DNA of 64,000 bases from Roseomonas nitratireducens (GTDB lineage Bacteria; Pseudomonadota; Alphaproteobacteria; Acetobacterales; Acetobacteraceae), in the NCBI RefSeq assembly GCF_017813355.1, contig NZ_JAGIYZ010000010.1, positions 62,001-126,000 on the forward strand, in the 5' to 3' direction. Below the pieces are notes generated by a model, which worked only from the letters and a program-made list of their open reading frames with translations, ran no database searches and was not told where the DNA came from. The position numbers were made by a program, and so were the translations under genes. Below, one piece after another: positions 24,908-32,456 of this stretch (its first letter is position 1; the number at the start of each line of letters is the position of its first letter).

Positions 24908-26188
24908 ATGGCCTTCACCGACGAGGCGGCACGCACCGCCCTCCGCCGCCTGTTCGACGCCGCGATCGCCTCGGCCGACCCGCGCACGGTGCTGGCGCGC
25001 CACCTGCCGGAAAAGCCCGCCGGGCGCGTGCTCGTCCTCGGCGCCGGCAAGTCGGCGGCGGTCATGGCCGCGGCGGTCGAGGCCGCCTGGCCGGATGTGG
25101 ACCTCTCCGGCCTGGTCGTGACGCGCTACGGCCATGGCCACCCGACCGCGCGCATCGAGGTCGCGGAAGCCGCCCACCCCGTCCCCGACGAAGCGGGCGC
25201 GCGGGCGGCGCGGCGGATGCTCGACCTCGCCGCCGCGGCGGGCGCGGGGGACCTGGTGCTGTTCCTCGTCTCCGGCGGCGGATCCTCGCTGACGACGCTG
25301 CCGGCGCCGGGGCTGACGCTGACGGACCTCATCGCGGTCAACAAGGCGCTGCTCGCCTCGGGCGCCACCATCCACGAGATGAACTGCATCCGGCGGCACC
25401 TGTCCGCCTTCTCGGGCGGCAGGCTCGCCGCCGCCGCGCATCCCGCGCGCGTCGTGACGCTCGCCATCTCCGACGTGCCGGGGGACGACCCGACCGTCAT
25501 CGCCTCCGGCCCCACCGTGCCGGACCCGTCCACCTTCGGGCAGGCGCAGGCGCTTATCGCCCATTACCGCATGGCGCTGCCCGAGGCCGTCGTCGCGCAC
25601 CTGAAGGCCGCGCGCGACGAAAGCCCCAAGCCCGGCGACGCGCGCCTCGGCCCGCCCGACTACCGCTTCATCGCCACCCCGCGCATGGCGCTCGACGCCG
25701 CCGCCGCCGAGGCCCGCGCGCTCGGCCTCACCCCCCTCATCCTCGGCGACGCGCTGGAAGGGGAGGCGCGGGAGGTCGGCACCGTCCTCGCCGGCATCGC
25801 GCTTTCGGCCCGCGCGCATGGCCAGCCCGTGCCCGCCCCCTGCGTGCTGCTCTCGGGCGGGGAGACGACCGTCACCATCCGCGCCACCACCCCGGGGCGC
25901 GGCGGCCGCAACGCCGAATGCCTGCTCGGCTGCGCCCAGGCGCTGGGCGGGACGCGCGGCATCTGGGCGCTGATGGGCGACACGGACGGCATCGACGGAT
26001 CCGAATCCAATGCCGGCGCCATCGCGACCCCCGACACCCTCTCCCGCGCCCGCGCCGCGGGGCTCGACCCGCGCGCCTGCCTTGCCGGCCATGACAGCCA
26101 CGCCGTCTTCGCCGTGCTGGGCGATTTGGTCGAGACCGGCCCGACGCTGACCAACGTCAACGACTTCCGCGCCATCCTGATTGGTTAA
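24908..26188 (+). CDS. Glycerate kinase (GckA/MOFRL type)
   Basis: A 426-residue type II glycerate kinase that phosphorylates D-glycerate, usually to 2-phosphoglycerate, in the serine cycle or glyoxylate metabolism. Visible are the N-terminal LVLGAGKSAAVMA, the LVSGGGSSL motif, NCIRRHLSAFSGGRLA, and the C-terminal MOFRL region with GGETTV, GGRNAE and GDTDGIDGSE. The ATG at 24908 has AGGAGGAAG at 24891. It is followed 67 bases later by pyruvate kinase, so 2-phosphoglycerate production and pyruvate formation are neighbours. Confidence 0.93.
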   Translation: MAFTDEAARTALRRLFDAAIASADPRTVLARHLPEKPAGRVLVLGAGKSAAVMAAAVEAAWPDVDLSGLVVTRYGHGHPTARIEVAEAAHPVPDEAGARAARRMLDLAAAAGAGDLVLFLVSGGGSSLTTLPAPGLTLTDLIAVNKALLASGATIHEMNCIRRHLSAFSGGRLAAAAHPARVVTLAISDVPGDDPTVIASGPTVPDPSTFGQAQALIAHYRMALPEAVVAHLKAARDESPKPGDARLGPPDYRFIATPRMALDAAAAEARALGLTPLILGDALEGEAREVGTVLAGIALSARAHGQPVPAPCVLLSGGETTVTIRATTPGRGGRNAECLLGCAQALGGTRGIWALMGDTDGIDGSESNAGAIATPDTLSRARAAGLDPRACLAGHDSHAVFAVLGDLVETGPTLTNVNDFRAILIG

Positions 26189-26229
26189 ACCTTACGGAAC
26201 TTAAGCAGAAAATTCTTCATCGGCAGGAA

Positions 26230-26250
26230 AACCTTATCCGTGATAAGGTT
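26230..26250 (+). promoter_or_regulatory. Palindrome over the ribosome site of the HTH-pyruvate kinase gene
   Basis: A perfect dyad with 9-bp arms AACCTTATC (26230-26238) and GATAAGGTT (26242-26250) separated by CGT ends five bases before the ATG at 26256. The only plausible Shine-Dalgarno element (AAGG) is inside the right arm. A related half-site AACCTTAC occurs at 26188-26195. It may be an operator for the Cro-like domain of the encoded protein, or an mRNA hairpin that hides the ribosome site. Confidence 0.6.
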
Positions 26251-26255
26251 CCGCC

Positions 26256-27899
26256 ATGCGCGACCCCATCCTCGAAGACATCTTCGCCCGCCGCGGCGCC
26301 ATCACGAAGATCGCGACCGAACTCGGCATCTCCACCGCCGCCGTCTCCCAATGGAAGCGCGTGCCGGATGACCGCGTGCTCGACGTCGCCCGCATCGTCG
26401 GCGTCCCGGCCGCCCAGCTGCGCCCGGACATCACCGAGCCCCCCGCCCCGCGCCCCGACCCGCGCCCATCCACCCGCCAGGCCTTCCGCCGCCGCCGCCG
26501 CACCAAGGTGATCGCCACCCTCGGCCCGGCGTCCTCCACCCCGGAGGTGATCGAAAAACTCTACCGCGCCGGCGCCGACGTGTTCCGGCTCAACTTCTCC
26601 CACGGCAGCCACGAGGACCACGCCGCGCGCATCACCATGATCCGCGACATCGAGCGCAAGGTCGGCCGCCCCATCGGCATCCTGGTGGACGTGCAGGGGC
26701 CCAAGCTGCGCGTCGGCAAGTTCCAGGCCGGGCGCGTGCAACTGCAGGCGGGCCAGCCCTTCCGGCTCGACCTCAACCCCACCCCCGGCGACGTCCGCCG
26801 CGTGAACCTGCCGCACAAGGAAATCATCGCCGCCGCCCAGATCGGCACCACCCTGCTGCTGGACGACGGCAAGCTGCGCCTGCGCGTCACCCGCACCCGC
26901 CCCGACCATCTGGAAACCGAGGTCGTGGTCGGCGGCCCGCTGTCCGACCGCAAGGGCGTCAACGTCCCCGACGTGGTGCTGCCCATCCCCGCGCTGACCG
27001 AGAAGGACCGCGCCGACCTCGACTTCGTCCTGCCGCTGGGCATCGAATACATCGGCCTGTCCTTCGTCCAGCGCCCCGAGGACGTGGCCGAGACCAAGGC
27101 CATCGCCGCCGGCCGCGCCTGGGTGATGGTGAAGCTGGAAAAGCCCCAGGCGCTCGAGAACCTGGACGGCATCCTGGAACTGACCGACTGCGTCATGGTC
27201 GCGCGCGGGGACCTGGGCGTGGAACTGCCGCCGGAGGAAGTCCCGCTTGCGCAGAAGCGCATCGTCCGCGCCGCCCGCGCCCTGGGCAAGCCGGTCGTCG
27301 TCGCCACCCAGATGCTGGAATCCATGATCACCGCCCCCAGCCCGACCCGGGCCGAGGTGAGCGACGTGGGCACCGCGGTGTTCGACGGGGCGGATGCGGT
27401 GATGCTCTCGGCCGAGACCGCCGCCGGGCAGTACCCCTATGAAGCGGTCAACATGATGGACCGCATCGTGGCCCGCGTGGAACAGGACCCCGACTGGCGC
27501 CGCCTGACCGACGCTTCCCGCCCGCCGCCCGAACGCAGCAGCGCGGGGGCGATTTCCACCGCCGCGCGCCAGGTGGCCGAGACGATCGACGCCGAGGTGA
27601 TCGCGACCTTCTCCTCCACCGGTTCCACCACGCTGCGCGTCGCGCGCGAACGCCCGGCCTGCCCGATCCTGGGCCTGACGTCATCCGGCGCGACCGCGCG
27701 GCGGATGGCGGTGGTGTGGGGCGTGCACCCGCTGGAGGTGAACGAGATCCACTCCATGACCGAGATGGTCGCCCGCGCCGTGCGCGCGGCACAGCACGAG
27801 GGCTTCGCCACGCACGGGGACGAGGTGGTGGTGACGGCGGGGGTGCCGTTCGGGACGCCGGGGACGACGAATGCGTTGCGGGTGGCGGTGGTGAAGTGA
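26256..27899 (+). CDS. pyk: Pyruvate kinase with N-terminal YdaS/Cro-like HTH domain
   Basis: A 547-residue protein. Residues 1-60 form a Cro/CI helix-turn-helix resembling YdaS proteins (IATELGISTAAVSQWKRVP, then VARIVGVPAAQLRPDI). A Pro/Arg linker (61-80) leads into a complete pyruvate kinase starting RRTKVIATLGPASS. The kinase has FSHGSHEDH, VDVQGPKLRVG, VKLEKPQALENLDGIL with the catalytic Lys, ARGDLGVELPPEEV, ATQMLESM, and the C-terminal allosteric-type domain ending GTPGTTNALRVAVVK. No ATG lies between the two parts, so I read a true fusion; this is unusual. A palindrome lies over its ribosome site. Confidence 0.9.
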   Translation: MRDPILEDIFARRGAITKIATELGISTAAVSQWKRVPDDRVLDVARIVGVPAAQLRPDITEPPAPRPDPRPSTRQAFRRRRRTKVIATLGPASSTPEVIEKLYRAGADVFRLNFSHGSHEDHAARITMIRDIERKVGRPIGILVDVQGPKLRVGKFQAGRVQLQAGQPFRLDLNPTPGDVRRVNLPHKEIIAAAQIGTTLLLDDGKLRLRVTRTRPDHLETEVVVGGPLSDRKGVNVPDVVLPIPALTEKDRADLDFVLPLGIEYIGLSFVQRPEDVAETKAIAAGRAWVMVKLEKPQALENLDGILELTDCVMVARGDLGVELPPEEVPLAQKRIVRAARALGKPVVVATQMLESMITAPSPTRAEVSDVGTAVFDGADAVMLSAETAAGQYPYEAVNMMDRIVARVEQDPDWRRLTDASRPPPERSSAGAISTAARQVAETIDAEVIATFSSTGSTTLRVARERPACPILGLTSSGATARRMAVVWGVHPLEVNEIHSMTEMVARAVRAAQHEGFATHGDEVVVTAGVPFGTPGTTNALRVAVVK

Positions 27900-27925
27900 G
27901 GGTGTTTCGTTCGCGGCGGTAGATT

Positions 27926-27971
27926 GCAGGGGCGCTGCCCCTGCACCCCGGCAGGAAACTTAGTTTCCTGC
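27926..27971. other. Two perfect hairpins after pyruvate kinase
   Basis: GCAGGGGC/GCCCCTGC (27926-27944, loop GCT) and GCAGGAAAC/GTTTCCTGC (27951-27971, loop TTA) lie back to back downstream of pyk. There is no U tract, so they are as likely a palindromic repeat unit as a terminator. The remaining 160 bases up to the next gene hold nothing recognisable. Confidence 0.6.
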
Positions 27972-28133
27972 ACCTTCGGGAAGTCGAAATGTGGCGGAGA
28001 TGCCGCGTCGAGATGCGCCCCGCACGTCATGATGGGCGTACTCTGCGCCAAGCGCGCAAAGAGTTCTGTTCCGATTGCACGCACGTCGTGTAGGGTTCCC
28101 CGGAAATCTGAGGCGCTTAGGATTTGATGTAAC

Positions 28134-29642
28134 ATGCTAAAGTCCATCAGGCTCGAAAATTTCAAAGCTTTTGGCGACCCGCAAGAAGTTCCAATATCGC
28201 CTATTACACTTATATATGGGCCAAATTCCGCCGGAAAAAGCTCTATTATTCAATCTTTACTTCTTATGCGCCAATCGATGCAAAGTGCCTCCGTTCGGAC
28301 CCCTCTATTCAATGGGGACGACACAAATCTAGGAACGTACCTTTCAGCACTATTCGAGCACAATACAGAAAACAAAATGAAGATTGGATTTAGCTTTCAG
28401 ACCCGCTCAAGCTACTCGCCCCTCCGCCTTCTTGCACGAAGCACGACCAGAAGCATTGATATTGAATTTGATCTATTGAAATCTGGATACAAATCGGATC
28501 AAGGAATTCCGGCTGTTTTCGGCATAAAGTATGGTTTCCACGATACGTCTTCAATCGAATTTGAACTCTCTAGAATTGTACAGAAAAAAACTAGCCCCGC
28601 CGATCTAGACGACAGCGCCTCCACGGCAGAGTTTCAAGTCAAAGACCTTTTGTCTGCTAGAAATCTCGCAAAATTTTTTATACTTCATAATATGAGATCC
28701 TTAAAACCAGAACCGATTTCCAAAGTTTCTCAGATACATGACATAGAAATTGATGAGGCGTTTGCAAAAATGATCAAAAAGCTACGATTTTATACATGGG
28801 GAATTTTGCCATTTCGCGCCGAATCGACAGTCTTATCACAAATTAAGATGAGCGATGAAATAAAATTTTCACTCAGTTCTCCGTATAGCCCGCTAGAACT
28901 GGCCCGCCGAGATTTCGCCGATGAGCTTCTTGGTATATCTTACCTAGGACCGCTAAGGAGTCCGCCAGCACGACACTATATTATTTCCGGAACAGACAAA
29001 CAATCAGTCGGAAGTCGCGGTGAAAGAATGCCTCAAATTATGTATAGAAGAAAGCGAGATGTAATTCCTCGCATAAACGAGAAGCTAAAAGAATTTGGTA
29101 TCCCGTATTCCATTGATATTCAAATGGCCGGGAATTCCTTGACGGGCGAAATTGTCGCGATTGCACTGTCAGATAGCCGGGGTGTAGTTGTAAGCCCGTC
29201 TGATGTTGGCTTCGGAATTGGTCAATTACTTCCGATATTAGTCGAAGGCGTTGTAGCTACAGGGCAAACCATATGCGTTGAGCAGCCTGAGATCCACCTT
29301 CACCCGCGTCTACAGGGACACCTTGCTGACTTTCTATACGAAACCGCGAAGACGCACACGGCCGCGCCCAAACCCGGGCTGGCGGCAGCAAATCGGAGGT
29401 ATGGAGGGAACCAGTGGATTGTTGAAACGCATAGCGAAGCCCTAATGCTTCGGTTTCAGACACTGATCAAGAACAAGGAGATCCCCTCGTCCTTTGTAAG
29501 CGTTCTGTATGTAGAACCAACCGACGGGCGCGGTTCACGTGTTCTTAAGCTTCGCCTAGACGATGATGGCGACTTCATCGACGAGTGGCCGCACGGTTTC
29601 TTCGAAGAGAGTTTTCAAGAGATTTTTTCGAGGCGAGCATAA
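28134..29642 (+). CDS. AAA family ATPase (DUF3696/OLD-like), probable defence protein
   Basis: A 502-residue SMC/OLD-like ATPase. Walker A is GPNSAGKSS (29-37), an ABC-type signature-like stretch SDVGFGIGQ occupies 356-364, Walker B ICVEQPEIHLHP 380-391, and the H-loop ETHSE 431-435. YLGPLRSPPARHY (270-282) and the C-terminal DEWPHGFFEESFQEIF are typical of DUF3696-type ATPases found in phage-defence loci. It lacks a TOPRIM nuclease domain, unlike OLD or GajA proteins. AT-rich codon use marks it as foreign. The next gene starts one base after its stop, so the two form an obligate pair. Confidence 0.9.
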   Translation: MLKSIRLENFKAFGDPQEVPISPITLIYGPNSAGKSSIIQSLLLMRQSMQSASVRTPLFNGDDTNLGTYLSALFEHNTENKMKIGFSFQTRSSYSPLRLLARSTTRSIDIEFDLLKSGYKSDQGIPAVFGIKYGFHDTSSIEFELSRIVQKKTSPADLDDSASTAEFQVKDLLSARNLAKFFILHNMRSLKPEPISKVSQIHDIEIDEAFAKMIKKLRFYTWGILPFRAESTVLSQIKMSDEIKFSLSSPYSPLELARRDFADELLGISYLGPLRSPPARHYIISGTDKQSVGSRGERMPQIMYRRKRDVIPRINEKLKEFGIPYSIDIQMAGNSLTGEIVAIALSDSRGVVVSPSDVGFGIGQLLPILVEGVVATGQTICVEQPEIHLHPRLQGHLADFLYETAKTHTAAPKPGLAAANRRYGGNQWIVETHSEALMLRFQTLIKNKEIPSSFVSVLYVEPTDGRGSRVLKLRLDDDGDFIDEWPHGFFEESFQEIFSRRA

Positions 29643-29643
29643 A

Positions 29644-30621
29644 ATGCCAGTTCGATTTTTGGTTGAAGAGGACGCCATCTCCGCCTCAAGGCCAGACCAA
29701 ATCGCATCTAAGCTTGCCCATGAACGCCTAGTTAGATCATGGCTGAACTATGGGGCCCTCATCTACAATCAAGAGAATCAACGTTTGATTGCCGCAGTTG
29801 AAAACCTGCCGCCAGATCTACGGAAAATGTGGCAAGAAGCTCTAAAATCTTCAAAATTTCGGAAGATTTCGCGCAGATTAGGTGCAGCGGAAAGCGCATT
29901 TGATGATATAGAGAAGGTAATTGCCGAAAATAAAGATATAAAATTGATATGCCTAGAAGAAACCCGAGCGCATCTCTATCATCTTAATGAAAATGAATAT
30001 TGTCGATTTTCCGAAAATCAAAATGTTGAGTTCTGTCGATTTGACGCGGTGGATAGATCTTCGTCATTTATGAATTTCTCTTCCATTTGGGGTCAAATGA
30101 TTTTAGCGCGCACGCCGCGCGCGCACATCTGGACTCGTTGGCTAGAAGGCTTCAGCGATCTTTCTAAGCATATATCGATAGTTGATCGATACGCCGGCGT
30201 AAATGCGCTCGAGCGTCATGGATCAGGCAAGGTATCCGGCATTGAAATGTACCTTCGATCTCTTGATTCTATATCGGAATCGAGCGTAAAGAAGAAGATC
30301 TTGACTATATTTACTTCCGATAAAGCAAATGCGGAAGATTTATATGGATTACTTAAAAAAATATCCTCTCAATTTAGAAAAAATTTGTGCTCCATAACTC
30401 TTTTCGTCGCCCCAGACAGGGAGTTTTCCCATGTTGCTCATGATAGATACATTAGATTTGATGCAACAGTAGTTCTTATCGGAAATGGCCTATCTATTCT
30501 TGAAGAGCCGATTTGCCACGCGAATAGCACTTGCAGTTTAAGTCTCGACACCAATGGACAATATGAAAATTGCGTAGAGAAGTATCTTCGCCCAAAGAGC
30601 GTACTCAAACAAATTCTTTAG
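29644..30621 (+). CDS. Protein with PLD/MITD1-like C-terminal domain, putative effector
   Basis: A 325-residue protein without an obvious named family. The N-terminal half (1-150) is charged and helical. The C-terminal half has a strand-rich pattern I read as phospholipase-D-superfamily, MITD1-like: HISIVDRYAG (176-185), KILTIFTS (218-225), CSITLFVAPDREF (249-261), then AHDRYIRFDATVVLIGNGLSIL (265-286). The HDR plus G-x-G-L pattern replaces the classic HKD. The ATG follows the ATPase stop by one base. The likely role is a nucleic-acid or phospholipid-acting effector regulated by the ATPase, but catalysis is not proven by sequence. Confidence 0.75.
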   Translation: MPVRFLVEEDAISASRPDQIASKLAHERLVRSWLNYGALIYNQENQRLIAAVENLPPDLRKMWQEALKSSKFRKISRRLGAAESAFDDIEKVIAENKDIKLICLEETRAHLYHLNENEYCRFSENQNVEFCRFDAVDRSSSFMNFSSIWGQMILARTPRAHIWTRWLEGFSDLSKHISIVDRYAGVNALERHGSGKVSGIEMYLRSLDSISESSVKKKILTIFTSDKANAEDLYGLLKKISSQFRKNLCSITLFVAPDREFSHVAHDRYIRFDATVVLIGNGLSILEEPICHANSTCSLSLDTNGQYENCVEKYLRPKSVLKQIL

Positions 30622-30776
30622 TCCGCCTTATCTAGTATTATACTTTATGAAATTTCTTTCATATTTTCTATTTTCTGCTTTGATTTAGATTTCAGATGGA
30701 TCTTCTCGTTCGGTTATGTGCCGTATTCCAGAGTCTGCTCGGGGGGCTCTGGACGATGCGCCATATTAGGAATAAA

Positions 30777-30805
30777 TTGCTTTTTTGATTCATCTCGCGC
30801 ATACT
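30777..30805 (+). promoter_or_regulatory. Candidate promoter for the DUF4096-like gene
   Basis: TTGCTT (30777-30782) and CATACT (30800-30805) are separated by 17 bases. The ATG at 30812 is so close that transcription would start at or next to it, implying a leaderless mRNA, and there is no ribosome site. Confidence 0.3.
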
Positions 30806-30811
30806 CTCGGA

Positions 30812-31372
30812 ATGACCCTCACCCCCCTCCAATTCCACGCCCTCCTCCCCTTCATCCTCCCCCGCTCCCCCGCCGGCCGCCAGATCGGCGACCTGCGCGC
30901 GAGGATGGAGGCCATATTCCACCTCGCCTGCACCACCGATCCCTGGCGCTGCCTGCCGCCCGAACATGGCAGGCCGGACACCGTCTCCCGCTACTTCCGC
31001 CGCCTCACCCATGCCGGGCTGTGGGAAAGGCTGCTCGTCGCGATCAAGGACAATGATCCCAAGCACCCGCTGAACCAGATCGCGCCCCTCATCTTCCGCG
31101 CCTGCCGCCGCGCGGTGCGGCTGCGGGGGCTGAAGTTTGTCGCGCTGATCCGCCGCCTGGGCTTCCTCCAGGCGCTGAACGGCCCGCCATCCAAGGTGCC
31201 GGACCCCGATTTGTCCGAAAGGATGCGCCGCACGGTCTGGATGCCCCCGGCGCCCGAGACGCCGCGCCAGCACGACCTCTACCTCGACCTGGTGCACACC
31301 CTGCGGCGCATGCACCGGCAGGCGAGCGGGGTCATCCACATCCCCCGCGCGCTCCGCCTGGGCTGGTCGTGA
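30812..31372 (+). CDS. DUF4096-like, transposase-derived protein
   Basis: A 186-residue protein whose first 80 residues follow the N-terminal domain of IS5/IS402-type transposases: LTPLQFHALLPFILPR, the D-LRARMEAIFHLACTTDPWRCLPPEHG segment, and TVSRYFRRLTHAGLWERLL. The remaining 105 residues are basic and lack the DDE catalytic core, and no terminal inverted repeats are seen. It is host-like in GC, so this is a long-resident, probably domesticated or decayed transposase fragment. It abuts the right edge of the AT-rich island. Confidence 0.75.
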   Translation: MTLTPLQFHALLPFILPRSPAGRQIGDLRARMEAIFHLACTTDPWRCLPPEHGRPDTVSRYFRRLTHAGLWERLLVAIKDNDPKHPLNQIAPLIFRACRRAVRLRGLKFVALIRRLGFLQALNGPPSKVPDPDLSERMRRTVWMPPAPETPRQHDLYLDLVHTLRRMHRQASGVIHIPRALRLGWS

Positions 31373-31381
31373 CCCGCCGCG

Positions 31382-32365
31382 CTATTCCGGCCGCACCCCG
31401 GCCGCCCGCAGCACCGCGACCGACTGGTCCACCTGGCCACGGAGGAAGGCGCGCACCGCCTCGGGCGTGTCGAAGCCGGGGCGCAGTTCCTCCCCCAGCT
31501 GGGCCAGCCTGTCGCGGTTCTGCTGCAGGCCGGACTGGAAGGCGGCGGACAGCGCGGCCAGGATCGGCGCGGGCGTGGCCGCCGGGGCCGCCGCCACGCG
31601 CCAGTTCTCGAAGACGAAGCCGGGCAGCCCCGCTTCCTCGGGGGTCGGCACCTGCGGCAGCAGGGCGTTGCGCCGGTTCACCGTCAGCGCGATCGCCTTC
31701 ATGGTCCCGGCGCGGATGTGCTCCAGGCTGGCGGACGCGGACAGGATCGTCATCTGCGCCTCCCCGCTCACCACCGCCAACGCGGCCGGCGCGCCGCCGC
31801 GGTAATGCACCATCTCCATCTGCACCCCGGCCGTGGTGCGCAGGATCTCGGCGGCGATGTGCACCGGCCCGCCCACCCCGGTGGTCGCCATGTTCAGCCG
31901 CCCCGGCTGGGCGCGCATCAGCGCCAGCAGCTCCTGCAGGTTGTTCGCCGGCACGCGGGCATTCACGGAAAGGATCAGCGGCGCGAAGACCAGCACGCCG
32001 ATGCCGGCGAAGTCCGTCACCGGGTCATAGGGCATGCGGGCGATCAGCGCGGGGCCCACGCCATGCGCGCTGTCGTTGACCAGGATGGTGTGCCCGTCCG
32101 GCACGGCCTTGGCGACCATGTCGGCGCCGATCGTCCCGCCCGCGCCGGTGCGGTTCTCGACCACCAGCGGCTGGCCCAGCATGGCCTGCACCGGGTCGGA
32201 CATCATGCGCGTGAGCACATCGGTCGGCCCGCCCGCGGTGAAGGGCACGATGGCGCGGATGGGCCGGCTGGGCCGCCAGCCCGGCGCCGCCCCCTGGGCG
32301 CGGGCAAGGTATGGTGCGAACAGGCTGGCGGTCGCGGCGGCAAGCGCGCGGCGGCGGTCGATCAT
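31382..32365 (-). CDS. Tripartite tricarboxylate transporter receptor (TctC/Bug family)
   Basis: A 327-residue periplasmic receptor with a twin-arginine-like signal (MIDRRRALAAATASLFAPYLARAQ). Bug motifs are PSRPIRAIVPFTAGGPTD, GAGGTIGADMVA, and NMATTGVGGPVHIAAE. Solo gene, no transporter membrane subunits nearby. It is convergent with the DUF4096-like gene with only nine bases between stops. Confidence 0.92.
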   Translation of the reverse strand: MIDRRRALAAATASLFAPYLARAQGAAPGWRPSRPIRAIVPFTAGGPTDVLTRMMSDPVQAMLGQPLVVENRTGAGGTIGADMVAKAVPDGHTILVNDSAHGVGPALIARMPYDPVTDFAGIGVLVFAPLILSVNARVPANNLQELLALMRAQPGRLNMATTGVGGPVHIAAEILRTTAGVQMEMVHYRGGAPAALAVVSGEAQMTILSASASLEHIRAGTMKAIALTVNRRNALLPQVPTPEEAGLPGFVFENWRVAAAPAATPAPILAALSAAFQSGLQQNRDRLAQLGEELRPGFDTPEAVRAFLRGQVDQSVAVLRAAGVRPE

Positions 32366-32456
32366 GGTTCATCCTCCCTGGCGAGAGGCTCATGCCGGCC
32401 CCGTCGCGACAGGGGGGAGTGTGGGGACGAACCCCGCGCCGCGCCAAGCCCCCCGG

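Larger units (their letters stand above)
28125..30790. other. AT-rich genomic island with two-gene module
   Basis: Base composition drops abruptly from about 70% GC to an AT-rich 40-45% range by eye at roughly 28125, with different codon use (many AAA, ATT, TTT codons), and returns to host-like composition after about 30790. The island holds just two genes. I saw no integrase, tRNA or clear attachment direct repeats at its edges. Confidence 0.85.

Noticed and set aside
26256-27899. Separate HTH gene followed by a pyruvate kinase gene
   Set aside because: There is one uninterrupted frame, and no ATG or ribosome site near the kinase N-terminus at codon 75-85.
27900-28133. Short plus-strand frame at 27924-28127 as a gene
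   Set aside because: It begins inside a hairpin, has no ribosome site and no recognisable sequence.
28134-30621. Gabija, Septu or PARIS system
   Set aside because: The ATPase lacks a TOPRIM domain, and the partner has no UvrD helicase, HNH or DUF4435/TOPRIM features that I can see.
30692-31339. Minus-strand frame opposite the DUF4096-like gene
   Set aside because: The plus strand matches a known transposase N-domain; the antisense product is low-complexity.
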